Source of the DNA: Heliorestis acidaminivorans | GTDB taxonomy: Bacteria > Bacillota > Desulfitobacteriia > Heliobacteriales > Heliobacteriaceae | Length of the DNA stretch: 64,000 nt | Assembly (NCBI RefSeq): GCF_008933955.1 | Contig: NZ_WBXO01000005.1 | Location: 62,001-126,000, forward strand | Direction: 5' to 3' | Shown: piece by piece, positions 35,311-43,730 of the stretch | How the letters are laid out: each line of letters starts with the position of its first letter | Numbering within the stretch: the stretch's first letter is position 1 | Notes under the pieces: model-generated | What the model saw: only the letters and a program-made list of their open reading frames with translations | Database searches by the model: none | Told to the model about the DNA's origin: nothing | Made by a program: the position numbers and the translations under genes

Positions 35311-36627
35311 TTGAGCCAATCGGTTCAAAAAGGACAAAGAGTCGATGTAACAAAAAGTTATCCTGGATTGGATAAAATTTCAGTCGGCCTTGGTTGGACA
35401 TGTGAAAAAATGGCAAACATAAACATTGAGGTTGATGGTGCTGCTTTTTTACTTGATTCTCAAGGGAAGTGCCTTCACGACGGCCTTATGATTTTTTATG
35501 GACAACAGCAAGGCCTTCAAGGAGCGATTGTTCACCAGAATGCATCTCCTGTAGACAAAGAAAATTTTCAAATTCATCTAAAGCAGATTCCAGGTACCGT
35601 TGAACGCATTGCTTTTACTATTACCATTCACGAAGCAGAACAACGCAGACAAAGTTTTGCCAATGTATCTAACATTTACATTCGAGTCATGAATGGGCAA
35701 AATGGTGGAGAAATCCTGCGCTTTCCCGTAGGTCCTTTTCAGCGAGAAACGGCCATAGTCGTTGGTGAATTGTACCGACATAAAGGTGAATGGAAATTCA
35801 ATGCCATTGGGGCGGGCTATCATGGGGGCTTGGCTGCCTTATGCAACAGCTATGGTCTAGAAGTGATCGACAAACCATCACCACCTCCACCACCAAAACC
35901 AACACCTCCGCCGCCACCGACACCAAAGCCTAGGCCGACACCGCCACCGACACCTCAGAACAATCCTTCGCCTGTGCCAACAGAGGAAAGAATCAGCCTT
36001 TCTAAGATTGAGTTGAAGAAAAAAGGCGACCGCATTAACTTGGAAAAGCGTCAAGGGCAGTCCTTGGGCCATCTGGTTGTCAACTTGAACTGGAATCAGC
36101 GTGGTGGTGCACCGAAGGAGACTGGATTCTTTAAAAGTCTCTTCGGGGGTGCTTCTTCACAAGGCATTGACCTCGATCTCGGTTGTCTCTTTGAGTTAAA
36201 AAATGGAAAGAAGGGTGCCATACAAGCTTTAGGAAATTCCTTTGGCTCACTCCAGCAAGAGCCCTTTATTATGCTTGACAAGGATGATCGAACCGGTGCT
36301 TCTACAGAAGGTGAAAACCTATTGATCAATGGCATCAAAGTTCGAGAGTTCAAACGCATTCTGATCTATGCTTTTATCTATGAAGGAATTACCAACTGGG
36401 CGCAGGCTGACGGTGTTGTCACAATCAAGCCACAGACTGGTGCAGAAATCGTAGTACGAATGGACGACCATTCGCAGAGCCAGGGTATGTGTGCCATTGC
36501 TTTGTTGGAAAATGTCAACAATGAAACGTTTAGTGTAGAAAAAATAGTTCGCTTTTTCAAAGGCCATCAAGATATGGATCGTGCCTTTGGATGGAACATG
36601 AAATGGGTCGCCGGTTCTAAAGATTAA
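35311..36627 (+). CDS. TerD-TerA fusion joined by a proline-rich linker
   Basis: Residues 1-186 are a TerD domain, 189-224 a Pro-rich linker (PPPPPKPTPPPPPTPKP), and about 228-438 a TerA-like domain (GIDLDLGCLFEL, then DDRTGASTEGENL, typical of TerA). In the TerD half the Ca2+ loop is lost: instead of [13 protein letters not shown] the segment reads VHQNASPVDKENF. TerA and TerD are normally separate proteins of the same complex; the fusion would tether them. The TTG start follows GGAGGTG. It lies 20 bases before the Ca2+ ATPase gene. Confidence 0.88.
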   Translation: MSQSVQKGQRVDVTKSYPGLDKISVGLGWTCEKMANINIEVDGAAFLLDSQGKCLHDGLMIFYGQQQGLQGAIVHQNASPVDKENFQIHLKQIPGTVERIAFTITIHEAEQRRQSFANVSNIYIRVMNGQNGGEILRFPVGPFQRETAIVVGELYRHKGEWKFNAIGAGYHGGLAALCNSYGLEVIDKPSPPPPPKPTPPPPPTPKPRPTPPPTPQNNPSPVPTEERISLSKIELKKKGDRINLEKRQGQSLGHLVVNLNWNQRGGAPKETGFFKSLFGGASSQGIDLDLGCLFELKNGKKGAIQALGNSFGSLQQEPFIMLDKDDRTGASTEGENLLINGIKVREFKRILIYAFIYEGITNWAQADGVVTIKPQTGAEIVVRMDDHSQSQGMCAIALLENVNNETFSVEKIVRFFKGHQDMDRAFGWNMKWVAGSKD

Positions 36628-36647
36628 CATAACTGCAGGGGGCAGCC

Positions 36648-39338
36648 ATGAAATACGATATTGTCGGCTTAAAAGACGAAGAAGTTGAAAAATCGCGGGC
36701 AGAGCACGGATCGAATGAGTTAACCTTACAAGATTCAGAAACTTTTTGGGAAAAGCTTATCGGCAACTTTAAAGATCCCATCATTATGATTCTTGTAGTA
36801 GCACTCTTGATCAATGTCGCACTGGCTTTCGCAGGCTTTGCGGAATGGTATGAAGGTGTGGCCATTGCGACGGCTGTTCTATTGGCAACGATGGTTGCAA
36901 CCTTTTCAGAGCACAAGAATGAAGCATCTTTTCAGAAGTTACAGGAAGAAGCTTCAGAAATTACGAATAAGGTTTTCCGCAATGGTCAATTGGTAGAAAT
37001 TGCTGTCCATGACATTGTTGTAGGCGATAAAGTTGTTCTACAACCTGGCGATAAAGTGCCAGCCGACGGTAGAATTGTGCAAGGCGAGATGAAGGTGAAC
37101 CAGGCTTCCTTGACCGGTGAGTCGGAAGATGTTATCAAGAGACGAGCGTTCGATGTTCAGGTAGGCGATAGGAATGACTTAAACAATCAGTTCTTTGCCT
37201 TTCGCGGCACTGTCGTTACGGACGGTGAAGCGATTGTGGAAATTGAGCAAGTGGGAGATAAGACGATCTATGGCCGTCTAGCCAGTGAGCTAAACGGGGA
37301 AGAGCGAGATTCTCCATTAAAGGTTAAGCTTTCTGCCTTGGCCGAGGGCATTAGTAAGTTTGGATACATTGGTGGTTCCTTTATTGCTCTTTCTTTTATC
37401 TTCAAAAAAGTTTTCCTTGATCATTCTTTTGATATGGTGCAAATCGCAGCCTATGTTAGCAACTGGCAAGGCTTTTTGAATGATATCGTCACTGCTTTGA
37501 TTCTAGCCATCATCATTGTTGTTGTGGCTGTACCGGAAGGTTTGCCCATGATGATCGCCCTTGTCTTGTCACTGAACATGAGAAAGTTGTTGAATGCCAA
37601 AGTTTTGGTCCGGAAAATGATTGGTATCGAAACAGCAGGCAGTTTAAATATTCTGTTTACTGACAAAACGGGTACGTTGACGAAAGGGCAATTGGAGACT
37701 GTCCTTTTTATGAACGGCGATCGCCAGTCCTTCCCTAGTTACAAGGGCATGCCGAAAGAATTGCAGGATTTATTAGCACTCAGTGTTCGCAATAACTCTT
37801 CCTGCGTTATTACGACGGATGGACAAGGCCAACGGAAGTGTATTGGTGGCAACGCTACGGAACGAGCCATAGTTGCTTTTACAGACCTTAACTACGAACC
37901 CTCCTGGAACGTAGCTGTCGAAAAAAACATTCCTTTTAATAGCAAACGTAAATTTTCCATGTCACAAGTACAAGGAGATCTAAATCTAACGCTAGTAAAA
38001 GGCGCGCCAGAAACCATTTTGGACCGTTGTCGTTTCTACTATGATGAAAAGGGCCAGAAAAAGCCTTTCGACAATAAAAAAGCCCTTGTTCAAGAGATGG
38101 ACACGCTGGCCAAACGAGCCATTCGTTTGATTGCTGTGGCAGCGAGCGAAGAGCCCATCGCTGGTGAAGATATGCCTAAAGAATTAACACTGGTTGGTGT
38201 TCTTGGCATTCGCGATGATTTGCGCCAAGAATCGGTACAAGCGGTACGCGAAGCCCAGGATGCAGGCATTCAAGTGGTTATGATTACAGGAGACCGGAAA
38301 GAAACAGCCACGGCCATTGCCAAAGAAGTAGGTTTGTTAACTCAGAAAGATAGCCTTGTGCTGACATCTGCTGATTTGCAAGCCCTCTCTGACAAGGAAT
38401 TGCAAGCATTGTTGCCTCGCCTTCGTGTCGTTGCTCGCGCCTTGCCGACGGACAAAAGCCGGCTTGTGCAAATAGCACAGAGCCTAAATATGGTCGTAGG
38501 CATGACAGGCGATGGCGTCAATGATGCACCGGCCTTAAGCAAAGCCGATGTTGGTTTTGCCATGGGTAGTGGTACAGAAGTGGCCAAAGAATCAGGCGAT
38601 ATTGTAATCTTAGATGACAATTTCTCTTCCATTACCAAGGCTGTACTTTACGGACGTACCATCTTCAATTCGATTCGCAAGTTTTTGGTATTCCAATTGA
38701 CCGTGAACGTGGCGGCCATTACCGTTGCTTTCTTGGGGCCTTTCTTTGGCGTTGATTTGCCTTTGACGATGATACAACTGTTATGGGTCAACCTCGTCAT
38801 GGATACCTTGGCGGCCTTGGCTTTCGGTGGAGAACCGGCACTTCGACAGTACATGCAGGAACGGCCGAAACGACGTGATGAGTCTATCATCAACACCGAT
38901 ATGTGGTCATCCATTCTGACCAATGGCCTTTCTATCGCAGCAATGAGCATTGTCTTCTTGAAGTACCCACCTGTTCAAGGCCTATTTACCAGTGAAGCGG
39001 CTTTCCTAACAGGCTTTTTTGCCTTCTTTATCTTCTTGAATAACTTTAATAAGTTTAACGCACGGGTGGAAGGCCTGAATCTGTTTAGTCACATCGGCAA
39101 AAATACAGGCTTTATCAATGTGGTGTTACTTATCTTTGTCGTGCAGATTGTCTTTACCTATATTGGTGGCGATGTTCTACGTACCGTGGGATTAACTTTC
39201 ACTGAGTGGATCTATGTATTAGCCTTTTCGGCCATCATTATCCCTATCGATCTAGCGCGGAAAGCGGTACGCAATATGATGAGCCCTAGCGAGGACAAAT
39301 CCTATAATACTTCTGAACTTTCGACACAGACGGAGTAA
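36648..39338 (+). CDS. P-type Ca2+-transporting ATPase (PMCA/SERCA type)
   Basis: The 896-residue pump has the P2 ATPase plan: N-terminal cation domain, TGES actuator loop, DKTGTLT phosphorylation site, VKGAPE nucleotide-binding motif, MTGDGVNDAPAL hinge and about ten membrane segments. The membrane motif PEGLPM matches calcium pumps. It would export Ca2+ from the cytoplasm, which suits the Ca2+-binding TerD proteins encoded on both sides. GC at third codon positions looks higher here than in genes outside the island. The ATG follows GCAGGGGG. Confidence 0.93.
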   Translation: MKYDIVGLKDEEVEKSRAEHGSNELTLQDSETFWEKLIGNFKDPIIMILVVALLINVALAFAGFAEWYEGVAIATAVLLATMVATFSEHKNEASFQKLQEEASEITNKVFRNGQLVEIAVHDIVVGDKVVLQPGDKVPADGRIVQGEMKVNQASLTGESEDVIKRRAFDVQVGDRNDLNNQFFAFRGTVVTDGEAIVEIEQVGDKTIYGRLASELNGEERDSPLKVKLSALAEGISKFGYIGGSFIALSFIFKKVFLDHSFDMVQIAAYVSNWQGFLNDIVTALILAIIIVVVAVPEGLPMMIALVLSLNMRKLLNAKVLVRKMIGIETAGSLNILFTDKTGTLTKGQLETVLFMNGDRQSFPSYKGMPKELQDLLALSVRNNSSCVITTDGQGQRKCIGGNATERAIVAFTDLNYEPSWNVAVEKNIPFNSKRKFSMSQVQGDLNLTLVKGAPETILDRCRFYYDEKGQKKPFDNKKALVQEMDTLAKRAIRLIAVAASEEPIAGEDMPKELTLVGVLGIRDDLRQESVQAVREAQDAGIQVVMITGDRKETATAIAKEVGLLTQKDSLVLTSADLQALSDKELQALLPRLRVVARALPTDKSRLVQIAQSLNMVVGMTGDGVNDAPALSKADVGFAMGSGTEVAKESGDIVILDDNFSSITKAVLYGRTIFNSIRKFLVFQLTVNVAAITVAFLGPFFGVDLPLTMIQLLWVNLVMDTLAALAFGGEPALRQYMQERPKRRDESIINTDMWSSILTNGLSIAAMSIVFLKYPPVQGLFTSEAAFLTGFFAFFIFLNNFNKFNARVEGLNLFSHIGKNTGFINVVLLIFVVQIVFTYIGGDVLRTVGLTFTEWIYVLAFSAIIIPIDLARKAVRNMMSPSEDKSYNTSELSTQTE

Positions 39339-39350
39339 GAGATAGAAATT

Positions 39351-39393
39351 TGATGGCGCCCTAATGCATACATTGCAATGGGGCGCCATCAAT
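39351..39393. repeat. 12-bp perfect inverted repeat without a T-run
   Basis: TTGATGGCGCCC (39351-39362) and GGGCGCCATCAA (39382-39393) with a 19-base loop that itself contains a TGCA/TGCA stem. No T-run follows. It lies between the Ca2+ ATPase and the next ter gene. Confidence 0.8.
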
Positions 39394-39461
39394 ATAGCCT
39401 ATCGATTGTGAAAACGATGACCCAGCTCGTTGATGAAAAAGTCAAAAGCGGGTGAAAGAAT

Positions 39462-40691
39462 ATGAAAATACAAGAGCTTTATAATCAAGCCCTTGCTCAA
39501 AAAAAGCTAATCCTACCGCCGGGAGAGTGGGCGGGCCCCTTACATATTCGTCATTCTATGGTCATCGAAGGGCCGCGAGCCACGCTTTGGAGCCAATCGG
39601 GCCCTGCTTTGATCATAGATGCCGACAGAGTGATCGTCAGAAACATATCGGTAGAAGCGCTCGGTGAAAGCGATCTAGTGGCCATTGAAGTTCGCGGTCA
39701 AAGAAGGGCAACCTTCCAAGATGTGAAGATACGAGGTCGAGTGGCAGGCATTCCTGGCGAATCAGAAAAATGGCCTGTCCCTAAACTGCTTGAATTAGGT
39801 GCTTTGCCAGCGCAAGAAGCTTCACAACGGACGATTCGTGTCCATGTACCTGTACCTTGTCGTGTTGAATCAAAGATCAGCGGCCTTCGGCTATCGCCAG
39901 AGCACTTACAAATTGGGAGCAACGAGATCTCAATTCATATCGATCCTTTGCCTGCTCATACCCTTCTTTGGGGTGAACTTGTCATCCATTCTCTTTTTCA
40001 ACGATCTATCACTGTAACAGCGACGACAACAACAGAGGCGGTGGTGTCTGAAAAAAGACCACTTTGGGTGCCATCGGCAGAAAAGGAACAGGTCGATCGT
40101 GCAAAGAAAGCGCCACCTTCTAAATCTCCACCTTCTGCTAGCTTATTAAGAGGCCAACGAGTCGACTTGTCTGAATTATGTGCAGGAAAAAACAAGTGTA
40201 CCATAGCTGTAGGTTGGACTGTAGAACGGAAGAATTTTGAAGTCGATAGCGCTGTATTTGCTCTTGGCTCGCATCAGAAAGTGCGCCATGATCAAGATTT
40301 GCTCTTTTATGGCAATCCCAGCAATGAATACCTTGCTCTTAAAAAAGCGACTAATGCTTTAGAACAAGAGCATCTGGAATTAGAACTAGCCAAAGTGCCT
40401 TCTGAGATAGAGCGCCTTGTCCTGACCTTATCGATTTATGAAGCAGAAGAAAGGCGGCAAAACTTCTCGTACTTCTCTACGATTTACTTGAGACTCCTTG
40501 TTGATGAGGCGTCAAAGGAAGTAGAAGTGTTTCGCTTTGACCTGTCTTCAGCCTTTGTCTTAGAAACAGCGATTGTGCTCGGTGAGATTTATCGTTATAA
40601 AGATCATTGGCGTTTTTCTGCTGTCGGAGCTGGATATCACGGTGGATTGAAAGCACTCTGTGAAACCTATGGTATCAATGTGGTTAGCTAG
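39462..40691 (+). CDS. Beta-helix-like N-domain fused to a TerD domain
   Basis: Residues of about 10-100 have the short strand-turn repeats of a right-handed beta-helix (LPPGEWAGPLHIRHSMVIEG ... ALIIDADRVIVRNISVEAL), followed by a beta-rich segment to about 190, a linker, and a TerD domain at about 226-409 ending in GEIYRYKDHWRFSAVGAG. The Ca2+ loop of this TerD domain is degenerate (no TGDGDGDDE). TerD domains fused to other beta-rich modules are known in Ter islands. AAAGCGGGTGAAAG precedes the ATG at normal spacing. It probably acts as a scaffold and not as a Ca2+ sensor. Confidence 0.82.
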   Translation: MKIQELYNQALAQKKLILPPGEWAGPLHIRHSMVIEGPRATLWSQSGPALIIDADRVIVRNISVEALGESDLVAIEVRGQRRATFQDVKIRGRVAGIPGESEKWPVPKLLELGALPAQEASQRTIRVHVPVPCRVESKISGLRLSPEHLQIGSNEISIHIDPLPAHTLLWGELVIHSLFQRSITVTATTTTEAVVSEKRPLWVPSAEKEQVDRAKKAPPSKSPPSASLLRGQRVDLSELCAGKNKCTIAVGWTVERKNFEVDSAVFALGSHQKVRHDQDLLFYGNPSNEYLALKKATNALEQEHLELELAKVPSEIERLVLTLSIYEAEERRQNFSYFSTIYLRLLVDEASKEVEVFRFDLSSAFVLETAIVLGEIYRYKDHWRFSAVGAGYHGGLKALCETYGINVVS

Positions 40692-40713
40692 CAAGAACGA
40701 AGGAGTGACAGTA

Positions 40714-41733
40714 ATGTCTTTTCGTTTTTTTAAGCGTATCAAAATTGCCCCCGGTGTTACGATGAATCTAAGTAAATCGGGACCTTCCTTTTCTTTTGGC
40801 CCGCAAGGTATGCGATATACCGTTGGTTCAAAAGGCACAAGAACGACCTTAGGCCTGCCTGGCACAGGTCTTTATTATACAAAAGCAAAAAGTTGGGCTT
40901 CTCAACGATCGGAAAGAACGACACCGTCGCGCCAAGGGACCCCAGGCTCCGAGCTTGGTTTTTTTCAGCAGATGCTTTTATCGACGGAAGAAAAGCATTA
41001 CCTAGCAGGCTTGCAAGCCCTCTTATCCAATGATTATGGCGGCGCTTATGAAGCATTTCAGAAAATTGAGCATCTCGCCGACGGTTCTTTTATGTGTGGT
41101 TATATTGCCATAGGACGCCAACAATATGAGCAAGCGGAATATTTCTTTCAAAAATGCCAGCCCTGGCAACTCGGGCAGATTAGCAACAAAATCAACCCTA
41201 ATTTGGAGCTTCTTCTGGATATAACAGAATATATCGAAGCTCCAATCCGCATTGACGAAAGAGGCCTTGCTCTTTGCTTTGTGGAAGCCTATCAACGGCA
41301 AGGCAAAGTAAAAGAAGCGATTGCAAAGCTCAATGCTCTTTGGGAGCACAACAGTAGCGACAAGGTTCTTTGCTTATCTCTTGTTGAAGTGGTCACGATG
41401 GCTGAAAGAGCTGAGCAAGCCTTGCTTAACGATGTCGTCGAAATGACCAAAACAGTCGTCAATGATGAGCCGATCGATACGAATATTCTTTATTTACGGG
41501 CTTATGCTCTCTATCGACTTCATCTGACCGATGGGGCCATTCAACAACTATCTGCGATTGTTCGCAAAAAAAAGGACCGTCCCCCATCATTGCTGTTAGA
41601 TATTCGCTATCTTCGTGGACAAATGTATGAAGAAGTTGGAAAAATGGCGCAAGCACGCAAGGATTATGAAGAAATCTATAGAAACGATCCAACTTATGGA
41701 GATGTTGTGAAGCGGCTAGGTTTATCATTCTAG
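40714..41733 (+). CDS. DUF4236 domain plus helical repeat protein
   Basis: The N-terminal 55 residues match DUF4236 (FRFFKRIKIAPGVTMNLSKS ... GTRTTLGLPGTGLYY), a short beta-rich domain of unknown function. The remaining ~280 residues are helical and TPR-like (EEVGKMAQARKDYEEIYRND near the end). ATG 40714 follows AAGGAGTGA; the longer open frame from 40660 starts inside the previous gene. Its place just before the TerY triad suggests a scaffold that links the TerD complex to the signalling proteins. Function unknown. Confidence 0.8.
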   Translation: MSFRFFKRIKIAPGVTMNLSKSGPSFSFGPQGMRYTVGSKGTRTTLGLPGTGLYYTKAKSWASQRSERTTPSRQGTPGSELGFFQQMLLSTEEKHYLAGLQALLSNDYGGAYEAFQKIEHLADGSFMCGYIAIGRQQYEQAEYFFQKCQPWQLGQISNKINPNLELLLDITEYIEAPIRIDERGLALCFVEAYQRQGKVKEAIAKLNALWEHNSSDKVLCLSLVEVVTMAERAEQALLNDVVEMTKTVVNDEPIDTNILYLRAYALYRLHLTDGAIQQLSAIVRKKKDRPPSLLLDIRYLRGQMYEEVGKMAQARKDYEEIYRNDPTYGDVVKRLGLSF

Positions 41734-41769
41734 AAACAGAAAAAATGGATAATAAAGGAGGAGTTTTTT

Positions 41770-42435
41770 ATGCTAAATCTCGACAAAATGGAGTCCAATC
41801 AACGTAGATTGCCTGTCTATCTTTTATTAGACACCTCCGGTTCTATGCACGGACAACCGATTGAGGCATTGCGTCAGGGCGTCAAGTACCTGATCTCTTC
41901 CTTGAAGAAAGAACCGCAGGCCATCGAAACAGCCTACCTCAGTGTGATCACTTTTTCGAGTACAGCCAAGCAAATGGTACCTCTTACAGATCTGCAAAGT
42001 TTTCGAGAACCTCAGCTTGATGCCAACGGAACGACAGCCTTGGGAGAAGCTTTGAAAATTCTGGAGCGTTGCCTTGATACAGAAGTTAAAAAATCAACGG
42101 CAACACAAAAAGGTGATTATAAGCCTCTTGTTTTTATTCTTACCGATGGCGTACCGACCGATAGCTGGGAAGGGCCTGCCAATGTGATCAAGCAAAAAGC
42201 AGGCAAGCTTGCCAATATTATCGCTGTAGGATGCGGGCCCGACGTAGATCTGAACACATTAAAGAAAATTACAGAGATTGTTTTGCATATGGAATCCTAC
42301 CAGCCTGACGATTTCAATCAGTTTTTCCGCTGGGTCAGCGCATCTGTATCCATGGCGAGCCAAAAATTTACGGCCGATGGAGAGAAACCTGCTCAATTAC
42401 CACCACCACCGCCAACGATTCAGATCGTGCCCTGA
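41770..42435 (+). CDS. TerY-like von Willebrand A domain protein
   Basis: The 221-residue protein is a single VWA domain with an intact metal-ion adhesion site: DTSGS (21-25), the Thr in DANGTTALGEAL and the Asp in LTDGVPTD. It matches TerY, the VWA component of the TerY-P triad described for Ter systems, which works with a PP2C phosphatase and a kinase encoded next door. The AAAGGAGGA site is strong. VWA domains bind partner proteins in a Mg2+-dependent way, so it likely assembles the phospho-signalling complex. Confidence 0.9.
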   Translation: MLNLDKMESNQRRLPVYLLLDTSGSMHGQPIEALRQGVKYLISSLKKEPQAIETAYLSVITFSSTAKQMVPLTDLQSFREPQLDANGTTALGEALKILERCLDTEVKKSTATQKGDYKPLVFILTDGVPTDSWEGPANVIKQKAGKLANIIAVGCGPDVDLNTLKKITEIVLHMESYQPDDFNQFFRWVSASVSMASQKFTADGEKPAQLPPPPPTIQIVP

Positions 42436-42474
42436 TCAACCAGGGCACCCTTTCTTTCAAGAAGGAGTTAGACC

Positions 42475-43725
42475 ATGATACACATAAGCTTCTTTAAGGT
42501 AGATCCTAGAAAACAGCGGGAGCTAGAGGTGCTTTTTCGATCCTATGGTTTTATTGTAGAAGAGGCCCTGATTCATGCAAATGATCCCCAAAGACATGCT
42601 TTTTTGTCAAAAATAGTGCAAGGACTCATAGCTATCGCAGAAGTGCCAGAAGCTTTAGAACGGAACTTTACCAAAATCCTCTATCGTTGTGATCAGCAAA
42701 AACAAAAACCTATCGTTCGGAAATATGAACTTACTGAAAAGGTCTTCGAGATAGAGGAGAAAGCCATTGAGAAGGAAGAGGAAAGAGAGAAAACTGATAA
42801 AACAGAGAAAACTCTTGAAAAAATAGATAGGGTAGAACAAAAAGAATCGCTAGATCCTCCTCTTGAGCCAGCATGGAGAGACCTGCCTCCCCAAGATGAA
42901 CAGGATTGGGTCCCTCTTCATGTGGCGGACTATCAAATTGTAAATGATGCATGGGCCATGGCAGCAGCGAGTCGACGAGGAAAATTGCATGCTCATCAAG
43001 GAACGCACCGAGAAGACGCATTTTCCATCGGACAAGAGGGAGCTTGGACTTTGCTTGCTGTGGCGGATGGAGCAGGATCTTGCCAATATTCTAGAGTCGG
43101 CGCGGCCCTCGCTTGTCAAAAGGCTCTGCTACATATGCAACATTGTCTAAAAGACTATGTATTAGCAGAACATGACGGTGACATTCCCAGCCAGAATGAT
43201 TTGCTAAAGATAAAGTCATACCTGACCACGGCCATACTCGAAGCGATACAAGCACTGAAAGAAGAGGCCAGAGAACGAGAAATCAAAGTAGAAGAAATGT
43301 CTACGACCTTACTTCTCGTGATACATACTTTGTGGCAGGGCAAAAGCGTTGTAGCGAGTGTACAAGTCGGTGACGGAACCATAGCCATCTGGCACGGTGG
43401 CGATACTGTTACCTTACTAGGCAGTGCTGATACAGGAACCTTTGCCAGTGAGACAAGATTTATTACAACGAGGCAGATAGAGCAAGAATTGGGCCATCGC
43501 ATCTTTTTTTCAATAAAAAAAGGTGTTAATGCTGTGACTGCTATGACCGACGGCGTTTGTGATGATTTTTTTCCTGCAGAAAAGGAAATGCCGGTCCTGT
43601 TCCAGCAAGTCCTCAAGGTACTAAAAGATGGTAAAGAACCAGGCGAGGCTTTGCTCGATTTTCTCTCTTATGAGCGTAGAGGTTCTTTTGACGATCGCAC
43701 CATGGCGATATTGTTTAGGAGATAA
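42475..43725 (+). CDS. PP2C-family protein phosphatase of the TerY-P triad
   Basis: Residues of about 1-70 form a small helical domain, 90-125 a Glu/Lys-rich coiled segment, and about 158-416 a PP2C domain with the metal-binding motifs HREDAF (178-183) and VADGAGS (196-202) and a later MTDGVCDDF. It should remove phosphate from Ser/Thr residues placed by the neighbouring kinase. The ATG follows AAGGAG. It is separated by five bases from the kinase gene. The N-terminal part is not recognised and may be the docking region. Confidence 0.88.
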   Translation: MIHISFFKVDPRKQRELEVLFRSYGFIVEEALIHANDPQRHAFLSKIVQGLIAIAEVPEALERNFTKILYRCDQQKQKPIVRKYELTEKVFEIEEKAIEKEEEREKTDKTEKTLEKIDRVEQKESLDPPLEPAWRDLPPQDEQDWVPLHVADYQIVNDAWAMAAASRRGKLHAHQGTHREDAFSIGQEGAWTLLAVADGAGSCQYSRVGAALACQKALLHMQHCLKDYVLAEHDGDIPSQNDLLKIKSYLTTAILEAIQALKEEAREREIKVEEMSTTLLLVIHTLWQGKSVVASVQVGDGTIAIWHGGDTVTLLGSADTGTFASETRFITTRQIEQELGHRIFFSIKKGVNAVTAMTDGVCDDFFPAEKEMPVLFQQVLKVLKDGKEPGEALLDFLSYERRGSFDDRTMAILFRR

Positions 43726-43730
43726 AGGTT

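Noticed and set aside
35878-36072. Trp/Arg-rich minus-strand frame
   Set aside because: It is the antisense image of the proline-codon linker of the TerD-TerA fusion.
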